Source of the DNA: Candidatus Flexifilum breve
Lineage (GTDB): Bacteria; Chloroflexota; Anaerolineae; Aggregatilineales; Phototrophicaceae
Reading direction: 5' to 3'
NCBI GenBank assembly: GCA_016717205.1
Contig: JADKGC010000001.1
Location: 1,116,001 to 1,180,000, forward strand
Length of the DNA stretch: 64,000 bases
Shown here: one piece after another, positions 1 through 8,752 of the stretch
How the letters are laid out: every line of letters starts with the position of its first letter
Numbering within the stretch: position 1 is the stretch's first letter
Notes under the pieces: generated by a model
The model's input: the letters and a program-made list of their open reading frames with translations, nothing else
The model's database searches: none
What the model was told of the DNA's origin: nothing
Translations under genes and position numbers: made by a program

Positions 1-1
1 A

Positions 2-826
2 ATTGCGGTGCTGTATCCCGCCCATTCCAACGGGCTGTCCGAACTGGAATTTGAATTCTTCGTCGGCGCCTCGACGATTGCGGCTAAACGCGGGTTTCTG
101 TTCAATCTGTTTGTGAACACGCTCAGTGAGCACACACTGCTCAATCTGTACCGCAGCAATCAGATCGATGGGGTCATCCTGATGGAAATCCACCTGCAGG
201 ATGAACGAGTGCATCTCCTGCAAGAGAACGATTACCCCTTCGTCATGATTGGGCATTGCGCGGACAACGAGGGGCTATCGTACATTGACCTCGATTTTGA
301 AACGTCGATGCTGGTGTCAGTGGATCATCTGTATAAGTTGGGACATCGGCACATCGGTTTGCTGAGTATGTCTAAAGCCCTGCGGGATGCTGGCTACGGC
401 CCCGTTGTCCGGACAGGTCGCGGATATGCCCAAGCTTGCGCGCGCTTCGGGCTGACCCCGCTGTACTACGAAGCTCCAACCACCATCGAAGATGCTTATG
501 CGGCCACCCACCGTATGCTGGACGAGCATCCTGAAATCACGGCCATGGTTACCCTGCACCCGGATTCGTCCGTAGGCATCGTGCGGGCCGTTCAAAGCCG
601 GGGATTGAGCATCCCGCAGGATTTTTCACTCATTGGCATCGTCATCGATCGGATTGCCAAGCTCATTTCGCCACCCTTGACGGCCATCACGTTCCCGGCC
701 TACCTCATGGGAGAACGCGCCGCGCAAATGCTCATTCGCATGCTGCAGGAAAGCGAATATGAGCCTGAGCAGGAACTTCTCACGCCCCATTTGATCATTC
801 GGGACAGCACAGGGCCAGCGCGGTAG
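2..826 (+). CDS. LacI/GalR-type transcriptional regulator, C-terminal part
   Basis: This is the ligand-binding half of a LacI/GalR-family repressor; the frame is open from the window edge, so the N-terminal helix-turn-helix and hinge lie outside. What is visible is a periplasmic-binding-protein-like fold: an early IDGVILMEI strand, then LGHRHIGLLS, which is the family's typical first-domain turn, a RGYAQA segment, a TAMVTLHPDSSVGIVRAV segment corresponding to the usual 'aifa.nD..A.G' motif, and LSIPQDFSLIGI matching the usual 'vP.disviGfD'. The D of the GFD motif is replaced here (LIGIVID). The effector is unknown and no sugar gene adjoins it on this side. The family call is firm and the target is not known. 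Confidence 0.85.
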   Translation: MAVLYPAHSNGLSELEFEFFVGASTIAAKRGFLFNLFVNTLSEHTLLNLYRSNQIDGVILMEIHLQDERVHLLQENDYPFVMIGHCADNEGLSYIDLDFETSMLVSVDHLYKLGHRHIGLLSMSKALRDAGYGPVVRTGRGYAQACARFGLTPLYYEAPTTIEDAYAATHRMLDEHPEITAMVTLHPDSSVGIVRAVQSRGLSIPQDFSLIGIVIDRIAKLISPPLTAITFPAYLMGERAAQMLIRMLQESEYEPEQELLTPHLIIRDSTGPAR

Positions 827-1062
827 TAGGCGTGTTCCACTCCCAAATGACGACCTCGTGCGCATCGTTTGAGCGCATTTGTAGACCGCCCGCGCAACCG
901 CATCTCCAACCGTCTTCGGCTTCGAGATCAACGACTTACAGGAGAGGCTTTCAGCACAAACAAGCCAACGCGAACTGCACCTCGCTTGACTAAGTTCAGG
1001 GGATGCGCAGCGTGCAACACCGAGCCGATACCGGTAGAAATGCGAGCCGGTTTGTGAAAGAC

Positions 1063-1096
1063 CAACAGCGCCTCAAACTTGTCTGAGGCGCTGTTG
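1063..1096. repeat. Perfect inverted repeat in the gap before the kinase gene
   Basis: A 13-bp perfect stem (CAACAGCGCCTCA at 1063-1075, its complement at 1084-1096) encloses an 8-nt loop. There is no T-run on either side, so it is not a convincing intrinsic terminator, though it may end the LacI transcript or act as an operator. The remainder of 827-1228 holds no credible gene. A TATACT hexamer at 1189-1194 could be the -10 element of the downstream gene, but no matching -35 is evident. Confidence 0.4.
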
Positions 1097-1228
1097 ATTC
1101 AAGCGCCTGCGGTTTCGGTGACAGGAAGTCCCCTCCCGAGGGGTCAGGAAAAGGTCAGGTCCGTGCGCCATGCGGTAATGTCCGGGCGTATACTACAAAT
1201 AACATCAATGCAGCGCGGAGGACACACG

Positions 1229-4200
1229 ATGGAATCGGCGGCGCTCGGGCAGCAGATCAAGGGTTACGAACTACGCGAACTCCTTGGCACCGGTGGGAGT
1301 GGTACAGTCTACCGCGCTTACCAGACGAGTCTCAAACGGGACGTCGCCATCAAAGTTGTGCTGCCGGAGATCGCCAACCTGCCCGATTTCATCCGCCGCT
1401 TTGAAACGGAAGCCGAACTCATCGCCCGCCTTGAGCACCTGCATGTGGTTCCGTTATATGACTACTGGCGCGACCCCGACGGGGCATATCTCGTCATGCG
1501 CTGGTTGAAAGGCGGCACGCTGCGGCAAGCGCTCACCAACGGCCCCTTGAGTCTGGAAAACGTCCTCCAGATAACCGAGCACATCACGGCGGCGCTGGAA
1601 GCCGCCCACCGCAGCGGCGTGGTGCACCGGGACCTCAAACCCGCCAATATCTTCTTGGATGAAGATGGAAATGCCTACTTAGGCGACTTTGGAATCGCCA
1701 AAGACCTGACCAACCCGCAAGGCGAAAACACGGGCGCCGATGTCATTCTGGGGACGCTCGACTATATTTCGCCGGAGCAGGCGCGCAGCGAACCGATCAC
1801 CCCGCGCACTGACATTTACAGCTTCGGGGTCGTCCTGTACGAGATGCTGACCGGAGCCCACCCCTTCCCCAACATCACCTCCGTGGAACGGTTGTATAAG
1901 CACCTCAACGAGCCGCTGCCAGCGATCACGCTGCCGAATATTCCGCTCGCCATCAACGCTGTGATCCACACAGCCACGGCCAAGGACCCGGCCAAGCGCT
2001 ACACCAGCGCGGCGGAACTGGGCGCGGCCTTCCGGCAAGCAGCTTCGGCAGCGGGTGTGGAGCCAACAGATAATCTGGTCGAAATCCTCACGCTGCGCGA
2101 ACAGGAAATCCTCGGTCTGATCATCGCCGGGCTGCCGAACAAAGAGATCGCGCAGCGCCTGACGTTCACTGTGGGAACTGTGAAATGGTACATCACGCAG
2201 ATCTACCGCAAATTGGGCGTTCGCAGCCGCGTTCAGGCGATTGTCCGCGCGCGTGAACTCAACCTGATCCGCGCGGGTGCCGACCCAGCGGCAGGCGCGG
2301 TCACCACGTTGGAAGGCTTCACCCTCACCACACCGATGCTGCCCGTGGAAAACCCGTACAAGGGACTGCGCGCCTTCAAATCGGCAGATTACGCCGATTA
2401 CTTCGGCCAGGAGAAGCTGATCGACAAGCTGGTCAAACGGTTGAGTGAAACTGGCGAACAACACCGCTTTTTAGCGGTGATCGGCCCCAGCGGCAGCGGC
2501 AAATCCAGTCTGGTTAAGGCGGGTTTGATCCCGGCACTGTGGCGCGGCGCTGTCCCCGATTCGGAACACTGGTATATCGCCGAAATGCTGCCCTCTAGCC
2601 ACCCGCTCGACGAACTGGAGGTCGCGCTCACGCGGATTGCCGCGACTCAAGCCCACCATGTGCGCGACCATCTCGAACGCGATGCGCGCGGGTTGATCCG
2701 CGCGGCGCAAATCGTACTCCCGGAAGATGGCGACCTCCTGTTGGTCATTGACCAGTTCGAGGAAGTATTCACCCTGCTCGACGATGAACGCGCGCGCATT
2801 CACTTCCTCGATCTGATTCACACGGCGGTGACGGAACCACGCAGTCGGGTACGCGTCGTGATTACCCTACGCGCCGATTTCTACGACCGTCCCCTGCAGT
2901 ACCCCGATTTTGGCGAACTGGTCCGCAGTCGCATGGAAACGATTCTGCCGCTGTCGGCTGAAGGCCTGGAGCGCGCGATTGCCCGGCCCGCGGCGCGGGT
3001 CGGCGTGACCTATGAGACGGGCTTAATCCCGTCCATCATTCAGGAAATCCACTATCAACCCGGCGCGCTGCCGCTGCTGCAGTATGCCCTGACAGAACTC
3101 TTCGAACAGCGGCAGTCACAGGTCATCACGCATGAAAACTACCGAGCGCTCGGCAAGATCAGCGGGGCGCTGGCCAAACGCGCCGACGAGATCTATCTGG
3201 AATTGACACCAACCCAGCAGGCGGCGGCGCAGCAGATGTTCCTGCGACTGGTCACGCTCGGCGAAGGCGTTGAGGATACGCGGCGGCGCACGCTGCGCAC
3301 GGAGTTGATTGCTATCGCCGCCGATGCCGAGGTGATGGACGACCTGATCGACACGTTTGCTGCCTATCGTCTGCTGTCGCTCGCCCATGATCCCGCCACC
3401 CGCGCCCCAACCGTCGAAGTGGCGCATGAGGCGATTTTGCGCGAATGGGAGCGCCTGCGCGCGTGGTTGAACGCCAGCCGCCATGAGATTCGCTCGCAGC
3501 GCCAGCTCGCCGCCGCCGTCGCCGACTGGAGTGCCGCGCACAACGATACCAGTTTCCTGCTGCGTGGGGCGCGCCTAGAGCAATTTGAGAAGTGGACCGC
3601 CAGCACCACGCTCGCGCTCACCCCGGAAGAACGGGCGTATCTGGACGCCAGCCTCGCCCAACGTCAGCAGGAACAGACCGATGAGCAAGTTCGGTTGGTG
3701 CGAGAGCAGCGGCTGGAACAGCGATCACGCAATTTCCTGCGCAGCCTGGTCGTCATGCTGGCACTGGCGGTCGTTGGCGTGACGATCTTCGCGCTGTTTG
3801 CGCTTGACCGCGAAGCCCAGATTCAGTCCGCATATGCGACGAGCGAAGCGAATCTGGTGCGCGCCAATCGGCAGGCGGAGGTCAATCACAGCCTCGTGCT
3901 GGCGAATGCCGCGCTCGATGAAGAGGAGAGCGGCAGCACCGAACTCGCGCTGATGCTGGCGCTGGAAGCCCATAATATTCCCGAACCACCCGCTGAAGCC
4001 GAGCGTGTGCTGCGTTCCGTCGTCGAAGCACCGGGCAGCCGCGCTGTTCTGCCCCTGCACACGAGCCGCGTGAGCGCCGTCGCCGTCAGCCCGGATTCGC
4101 AGTTGGGACTGTCGGCAAGCTGCGCGGCTTTTCAAGATGAACGCTGCACTGCCGGTGAGATCGTCCTCTTCAACATCGAGACCACCGCCCAAATCCAGCG

Positions 4201-5302
4201 CTGGCGCGGGCACACCGACACGATCACGAGCGCGCTGTTCACGCCCGATGGTCGCGGGGTGTGGTCGGCATCCGCCGATGGCAGCCTTGTCCTCTGGGAC
4301 ATTACTGGAACGCCGCGCAGCGTCCAGCAATTCGATCTCGAGTTGGGCGGCATCCAGCAAATCGCGCAGAGTCCGGACGGTACGCGGCTGCTGGCCGGCA
4401 CGCAAACCGGTCAGCTCGTCGTAATTGACGCGGCGACCGGGACGATCCGCCAGCGGTTTGTCGGCCACGAAGGGAGCGTCAATACGGTCGCCTTTAGTCC
4501 AGATGGACTGCAGGCGCTATCCGGCGGCGCAGACGCCCAGGTGCTCCTGTGGGATGTGCAGACGGGCGACATTGTGCGCCGGATGGTCGGGCATACAGGC
4601 TCAGTTCTCGCAGCAGCTTTCCGTCCAAATGACTTACAGGCTGTGTCGTGCGGGGAAGATTTCACCGCGCGCCTGTGGGATCTCGCAACCGGCACCGAAC
4701 TCGAACATGTCAACGGCGCAACCCTTATGCAAGCGCTCACCGTCCAACCGGATGGAACTCGCTTCGTCGTGGAGTTCGGCGGTGGCATGACCATCAAAAA
4801 ATTTGATCAGTGGAGTGATACCGGCTATCTCATCATCGATCCGACGGGCGGCGTAGATACCGGAAGCTATGATGCCACTGCGCTCGCCTTTGCACCATCC
4901 GGAGAGTATGTGCTTGGTGGCATGCAAAACGGTATCGTGATGCTGTGGACGATGACCGTGGATCGCGTGCTGCACCGATACGACGACCCGGCGCTGCCCG
5001 CAGGTTTTGCAGCTATTGATTTGCGCGCAGACGGGCAGCGCCTCGCCGTCGGAACCGTCGACAGCGGCGAAGTACTGCTGTGGGATGTCGATCCGCAGTC
5101 GCCGACCTACAGTACGATCCGCACCCGACTCGGGGGCAGCAAGGGATGGTCTTCCCCGTGGTCTACAGCCCGGATGCCAAGTCCCTGCTCGTCGGTTCCG
5201 GTGATTGGTTTGGCGGCAGCGACGCCAAAAGCCTTAATTTATGGAACGTGGATGAGACCTCGCCGGATTACGGCTCGATCATCTACGCGTTCGACGGCTT
5301 AG
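1229..5302 (+). CDS. Ser/Thr protein kinase - LuxR HTH - nSTAND ATPase - TM - WD40 protein, N-terminal part (frameshifted)
   Basis: Start chosen at ATG 1229 because GGAGGA lies just upstream; the longer frame from 1079 lacks this. A eukaryotic-type kinase spans residues about 10-275: GTGGSG glycine loop, VAIK lysine (about 42), HRDLKPAN loop (H133-D135), DFG (D153), and SPEQ. A LuxR/GerE-type HTH follows at about 283-345 (LTLREQEILGL, NKEIAQRL, VKWYITQIYRKLGV). Then an nSTAND/NACHT-like NTPase at about 375-800, with P-loop GPSGSGKSS near 418 and LLLVIDQFEEVF as Walker B near 505. A single membrane segment is at about 835-858, and WD40 repeats (GHTDTITSALFTPDG, GHEGSVNTVAFSPDG) run from about 935 onward. 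After about 5131 the frame is no longer homologous; WD repeats continue in another frame (5131-6051). Probably a membrane-anchored signalling hub; substrate unknown. Confidence 0.85.
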   Translation: MESAALGQQIKGYELRELLGTGGSGTVYRAYQTSLKRDVAIKVVLPEIANLPDFIRRFETEAELIARLEHLHVVPLYDYWRDPDGAYLVMRWLKGGTLRQALTNGPLSLENVLQITEHITAALEAAHRSGVVHRDLKPANIFLDEDGNAYLGDFGIAKDLTNPQGENTGADVILGTLDYISPEQARSEPITPRTDIYSFGVVLYEMLTGAHPFPNITSVERLYKHLNEPLPAITLPNIPLAINAVIHTATAKDPAKRYTSAAELGAAFRQAASAAGVEPTDNLVEILTLREQEILGLIIAGLPNKEIAQRLTFTVGTVKWYITQIYRKLGVRSRVQAIVRARELNLIRAGADPAAGAVTTLEGFTLTTPMLPVENPYKGLRAFKSADYADYFGQEKLIDKLVKRLSETGEQHRFLAVIGPSGSGKSSLVKAGLIPALWRGAVPDSEHWYIAEMLPSSHPLDELEVALTRIAATQAHHVRDHLERDARGLIRAAQIVLPEDGDLLLVIDQFEEVFTLLDDERARIHFLDLIHTAVTEPRSRVRVVITLRADFYDRPLQYPDFGELVRSRMETILPLSAEGLERAIARPAARVGVTYETGLIPSIIQEIHYQPGALPLLQYALTELFEQRQSQVITHENYRALGKISGALAKRADEIYLELTPTQQAAAQQMFLRLVTLGEGVEDTRRRTLRTELIAIAADAEVMDDLIDTFAAYRLLSLAHDPATRAPTVEVAHEAILREWERLRAWLNASRHEIRSQRQLAAAVADWSAAHNDTSFLLRGARLEQFEKWTASTTLALTPEERAYLDASLAQRQQEQTDEQVRLVREQRLEQRSRNFLRSLVVMLALAVVGVTIFALFALDREAQIQSAYATSEANLVRANRQAEVNHSLVLANAALDEEESGSTELALMLALEAHNIPEPPAEAERVLRSVVEAPGSRAVLPLHTSRVSAVAVSPDSQLGLSASCAAFQDERCTAGEIVLFNIETTAQIQRWRGHTDTITSALFTPDGRGVWSASADGSLVLWDITGTPRSVQQFDLELGGIQQIAQSPDGTRLLAGTQTGQLVVIDAATGTIRQRFVGHEGSVNTVAFSPDGLQALSGGADAQVLLWDVQTGDIVRRMVGHTGSVLAAAFRPNDLQAVSCGEDFTARLWDLATGTELEHVNGATLMQALTVQPDGTRFVVEFGGGMTIKKFDQWSDTGYLIIDPTGGVDTGSYDATALAFAPSGEYVLGGMQNGIVMLWTMTVDRVLHRYDDPALPAGFAAIDLRADGQRLAVGTVDSGEVLLWDVDPQSPTYSTIRTRLGGSKGWSSPWSTARMPSPCSSVPVIGLAAATPKALIYGTWMRPRRITARSSTRSTA

Positions 5303-6051
5303 AGTTCTACCCACGCGCCTCCGCCTTCACGCCCGACGGCCGCTACCTCCTCGTCGGCACGCAGAACTTGATCGGCGAAGGTGAGTTCGTCATGTGGGAT
5401 GCGCAGACTCACGCCCTCATGACGCGCTTTGAAACCGGGCAAGACGTGTCGAACATCCTCCCCACCGCCGATGGCCGCCGCGCATTCACGGTGTCGGCGT
5501 ACGTGACCGGCATTACGGAATGGGATATTGACCCGAGGTCGCCAACCTTTGGTCAGGTGCTGCGGATCATTCCGACGAACAGCGTCGCTTATGATCTGGA
5601 GTGGGGGCCAACGCCCGCCACCTTCTTCCTCGGCGACCTGAACACCACCTTGCAGGAACGCGATTATCAAAGCGGAGAGGTCATCCGCTCGTTCAGCGGC
5701 GGCGGCACGGCGGGCATGTGGACCATTGACCTCAGCCCGAATCAGCAGCAGATCCTCACGGGTGGCGATAACGGTGAAATCATCCTATGGGAGTACGCCT
5801 CCGGCACTGAACTCTGGCGCGCCCCGAACCAGACCAGTTATGACCCGAGTCTGATTTTCCGTCCGGACGGCCGATCCGCCATTTCAATGACCTTTCCCGG
5901 CGTTCCGATCGAGTGGAATATCGCGCAGCCCACCCTGAGCGAACTGCTCAGTTGGATCGAGACGCAGCGCTATGTGCGCGAATTCACCTGCGCCGAGCGG
6001 TCGCTCTATCAGATCGAACCGCTGTGCCCCGCTGACGGAGGCACACCATAA
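5131..6051 (+). CDS. C-terminal WD40 part of the kinase-nSTAND protein (after frameshift)
   Basis: This frame carries the continuation of the beta-propeller: VVYSPDAKSLLVGSG, AFTPDGRYLLVGTQN, TADGRRAFTVSA and DLSPNQQQILTGGDNGEIILWEY are WD-repeat blades like those in the upstream frame. It begins in the middle of a blade and has no credible start of its own. Joining the frames by adding one G to the run at 5132-5136 gives an uninterrupted RLGGQQGMVFPVVYSPDAK and a protein of about 1,600 residues. The C-terminal tail holds two cysteines (REFTCAERS, IEPLCPAD) in a motif often seen at the end of such Chloroflexota WD40 proteins. It should be read as part of the preceding gene, not as an independent gene. 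Confidence 0.75.
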   Translation, partial: RGQQGMVFPVVYSPDAKSLLVGSGDWFGGSDAKSLNLWNVDETSPDYGSIIYAFDGLEFYPRASAFTPDGRYLLVGTQNLIGEGEFVMWDAQTHALMTRFETGQDVSNILPTADGRRAFTVSAYVTGITEWDIDPRSPTFGQVLRIIPTNSVAYDLEWGPTPATFFLGDLNTTLQERDYQSGEVIRSFSGGGTAGMWTIDLSPNQQQILTGGDNGEIILWEYASGTELWRAPNQTSYDPSLIFRPDGRSAISMTFPGVPIEWNIAQPTLSELLSWIETQRYVREFTCAERSLYQIEPLCPADGGTP

Positions 6052-6102
6052 CCCGGATCCGCTTGACCTAACCAACCACAGATTCACCGAGTAGACGATC
6101 AC

Positions 6103-6172
6103 TTTTTGGTCATTGTCGGGGCAGATGCGCCCCGTGCAAGGCTACGACTTACCTACTTTAAGGAGCGAAACA
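6103..6172 (+). promoter_or_regulatory. Shared 5' leader, copy 1 of 3
   Basis: About 70 bp upstream of the hydrolase start are nearly repeated before the next two genes. The common parts are TTTTGG(A/T)CATTGTCGGGG, a small GGGGC...GCCCC hairpin (6118-6133 here), a CTTACC block and an AAGGAG ribosome site. The similarity continues into the coding region for the signal peptide. It is probably a duplicated leader or promoter-proximal segment. No clear -35/-10 pair was identified inside it. Confidence 0.6.
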
Positions 6173-7495
6173 ATGCAACGCTTAGGGGATTCGCCTCAAC
6201 ACAACGGAAAATTCGGTCGCTGCGCGTGGACGGGGCTGGTGCTGGTCTGTCTGCTGCTGACCTCCGCCTTCGTCATCCCCATCTCCGCGCAGGACACGCC
6301 GCCAGACGTTCCGCCGCAGGTTGGTTCCCGCCCCGACGCACCGACGTATGCCCTCCACGGCCCCTACTGGGTCGGCACGCAGACCTTTGTGGGGGAAGAT
6401 GTAGACGGACCGCTAGATATGCGGGTGTGGTATCCGGCACTCAATTCGTCGGGGGTAGATGGCAGCATCAGCTACACTATGCACTGGAAATCCGAAGCTC
6501 TCGGCTTCACACGGGATCAGCTGCTAGTCCTAATTGCCGGACATGCGCTGGCTGATGCGGAAGTGGATTTAAGCGCCGCACCTTATCCGCTGGTCATATT
6601 CTCGCACGGACATACCAGCGAATCGCCCCTTTACGCGTGGCTGGTTGAGCAGATCGCGTCCTATGGATTTGTGGTGGTTGCCCCTGACCATAAGGAACAG
6701 AATTTCCCGGATGCGGCCGACTATCCGCGAACCACACTCGCCCGTCCGGTTACCGTTGCCCGCTCAATTGATTATGCTGAGATGCTGACCGCTCCGACAG
6801 GCGCATTAGCCGGCATGATTGACATGGAACACGTCGCCATGGTTGGACACTCTGGCGGCGGCGAAACAACGCTTAGTGTCGGTGGGGGGCGTTTTGATCT
6901 GGCGGGATACAAGGCACTGTGCGCGCCGATTACCGCAGATTCGCCCTGGGGATATCAGAATCAGTGTACGCCAATGCCGACGGAGACAGAGGCCGAAATG
7001 GTGAATATTCTGGGCTTAGCTACCACCCCAGAAGGATTATGGGAACCATTAAGCGATTCCCGCATCGATGCCCTTGTCCCCATTTCAGCGCCGGGTGTTC
7101 TCTTCAACGATCAAGGGCTGTCAGGAATCACCCTGCCGACCCTCGTGATGAGCGGCACACTCGACGGTACCGTCCCATTCGATTGGGGCAGCCGTATGAT
7201 TTACGATCACATCACCAGCAACCAGAAAATCCTCGTTGCCTTTGAACTTGGTGACCACCAGATGTTCACTTCCACCTACGAAGATGCCCCGACCACGGTT
7301 GAACTGCTCGGCAATGATTTCTACTCTCTGTATAGCGATCCGGTGTGGGATATGGACCGCGTTCATGACTTGGCAAATCACTTCATCACGGCCTTCCTGC
7401 TCGATCAACTCAAGGGTGATGCAGACGCCCACGCGGCGCTTGCGACAGAGGCGGTGAGTTTCCCCGGCATCACCTATGAGGCGCAAGGCTTCTAG
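6173..7495 (+). CDS. Secreted alpha/beta hydrolase (PAF-acetylhydrolase / chlorophyllase-like)
   Basis: Start at ATG 6173, preceded by AAGGAG. Residues about 12-40 form a signal peptide (basic GKFGRCAW, then a hydrophobic run ending ISAQD). The mature part is an alpha/beta hydrolase of the PAF-acetylhydrolase or dienelactone-hydrolase-like type: an LVIFSHGHTSES oxyanion strand, the nucleophile elbow GHSGGGE, an acid-bearing strand LVMSGTLDGTVP, and a late histidine in LGDHQMF. The likely substrate is an ester or lipid, acting outside the membrane. Two DUF4397-like genes follow on the same strand, each with the same leader and signal peptide, suggesting co-expression or shared export. Family assignment is good; the substrate is unknown. 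Confidence 0.8.
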   Translation: MQRLGDSPQHNGKFGRCAWTGLVLVCLLLTSAFVIPISAQDTPPDVPPQVGSRPDAPTYALHGPYWVGTQTFVGEDVDGPLDMRVWYPALNSSGVDGSISYTMHWKSEALGFTRDQLLVLIAGHALADAEVDLSAAPYPLVIFSHGHTSESPLYAWLVEQIASYGFVVVAPDHKEQNFPDAADYPRTTLARPVTVARSIDYAEMLTAPTGALAGMIDMEHVAMVGHSGGGETTLSVGGGRFDLAGYKALCAPITADSPWGYQNQCTPMPTETEAEMVNILGLATTPEGLWEPLSDSRIDALVPISAPGVLFNDQGLSGITLPTLVMSGTLDGTVPFDWGSRMIYDHITSNQKILVAFELGDHQMFTSTYEDAPTTVELLGNDFYSLYSDPVWDMDRVHDLANHFITAFLLDQLKGDADAHAALATEAVSFPGITYEAQGF

Positions 7496-7498
7496 CCG

Positions 7499-7568
7499 TT
7501 TTTGGACATTGTCGGGGCAAATGCGCCCCGTGCAAGAATTTGACTTACCCAAGTGAAGGAGCAAGACC
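7499..7568 (+). promoter_or_regulatory. Shared 5' leader, copy 2 of 3
   Basis: Second copy of the leader described at 6103-6172, located in the short gap between the hydrolase and the first DUF4397-like gene. It keeps TTTTTGGACATTGTCGGGG, the GGGGC/GCCCC hairpin and a GAAGGAG ribosome site before ATG 7569. Confidence 0.6.
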
Positions 7569-8672
7569 ATGCAACACCTATGGAATTCGGCTCGACTCAA
7601 CGGGAAGTTTGGCAGATGGGCGTGGACGGGGCTGGTGCTGGTCTGCCTGCTGCTGTTCGGCGTGAGCGTCACCACCGCACAAAGCGAGGGTGCGCAGCTG
7701 CGGGTCGGGCATTATGTGTTCGACGCGCCCGCCATCAACCTATATATGAATGGGGAGATCGAAGCGGGAGCCGACGGCACGCCCCTGCTGTACGGCTCAA
7801 TGACACTGCCGACCCAGTACCTCGATCTGGCAGCAGGCTTACACACGTTTGCCGTGACCGCCGAAGGTGAGCCGCTGGAATCGGCACTCGTGGCTGCGGA
7901 AGAGTTCACACTCGAAGCCGGACACCGGTATATGCTGGCAGTGCTGGGGAATGTGTCATTGAACGATCTGCACTTCACGTTGATTGACGAAACGGCAGCC
8001 ATCGCCGAAGCGGACATCAACCTGAGCGCCGTCTCGATCATCATCAATAACCTCACGGGTATTCAGTCAATCGATGGTCTCTTTGACGGTGACTTGTACT
8101 TCGATGATCTGGTTTACGGCGACTATTTCGTCCTGCAAGACGCAACCGAAGGCAGCGGCACGCTCATCATCGCTGACAGCAACCCGGAGGCAGTGGTCCT
8201 CGATGTGCCCGAGGCCGTTGGCAGCCCGGCGCACTTTTTCGCCGTCTTCGTGTTTTCGGGGACATTCTCCGGCGCTCAGTGGGACGGCTATACGGCGCTG
8301 TACACCGGGCAGTTTGAGGGTGAACTCAGCATCCTCGATGGCGGCCCAATCGCCGTGGGTGAGGCGCTGCCACTGGAAATCACAGAGATGGGTCAGCGTG
8401 TGCAGTTCACCCTGACACTGGCTGAGCCAGCCGTACTCGATATCGTCGAGTCTGGCGCGGCAGGCTTGGATGCTGTTGCGCGGATTTACGATCCGGCGGG
8501 GAACCTACTGTATGAAAATGGAGAACTGGCAGAGGAGGATAACGCCGAAGGGATTGGCGACGCGGGCTGGAGTGGACTGGAGTTGGAAGCTGGGACGTTC
8601 ATCATCGAAGCGGCGACGTTCATCGACATTGGCACGGGTGAATTCGCGCTGTCAGTGAGCGCAGGGCAGTAA
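7569..8672 (+). CDS. Secreted DUF4397-domain protein
   Basis: A 367-residue exported protein. Residues about 8-37 are a signal peptide (GKFGRWAW, hydrophobic core, cleavage near TTAQS). The mature N-terminal half matches the DUF4397 pattern: LRVGHYVFDAPAINLYMNG, then LAAGLHTFAVTAEG, and EFTLEAGHRYMLAVLG, an Ig-like beta domain. A second repeat-like section follows, and the C-terminal about 90 residues (QRVQFTLTLAEPAVLDI, ARIYDPAGNLLYENG, GTFIIEAATF) resemble a pre-peptidase C-terminal (PPC)-type beta-sandwich. No catalytic motif is visible; a surface or binding role is possible. The following gene is a clear tandem paralogue. Confidence 0.8.
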   Translation: MQHLWNSARLNGKFGRWAWTGLVLVCLLLFGVSVTTAQSEGAQLRVGHYVFDAPAINLYMNGEIEAGADGTPLLYGSMTLPTQYLDLAAGLHTFAVTAEGEPLESALVAAEEFTLEAGHRYMLAVLGNVSLNDLHFTLIDETAAIAEADINLSAVSIIINNLTGIQSIDGLFDGDLYFDDLVYGDYFVLQDATEGSGTLIIADSNPEAVVLDVPEAVGSPAHFFAVFVFSGTFSGAQWDGYTALYTGQFEGELSILDGGPIAVGEALPLEITEMGQRVQFTLTLAEPAVLDIVESGAAGLDAVARIYDPAGNLLYENGELAEEDNAEGIGDAGWSGLELEAGTFIIEAATFIDIGTGEFALSVSAGQ

Positions 8673-8681
8673 CGGTCTAGC

Positions 8682-8752
8682 AGTTTTTGGACATTGTCGG
8701 GGTAGAAGTGCCCCGAGAATACGTTTACTTACCCAATTTAAGGAGTGAAACA
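8682..8752 (+). promoter_or_regulatory. Shared 5' leader, copy 3 of 3
   Basis: Third copy of the leader. It retains TTTTTGGACATTGTCGGGG, a weakened hairpin (GGGGTAGAAGTGCCCC) and TTTAAGGAGTGAAACA directly before ATG 8753. Its last part, from the ribosome site into the first codons, is almost identical to copy 1. Confidence 0.6.

Noticed and set aside
869..1057. Short plus-strand open frame of 62 codons before the kinase gene
   Set aside because: No ribosome site, no recognisable motif, and overlaps non-coding sequence with a downstream inverted repeat.
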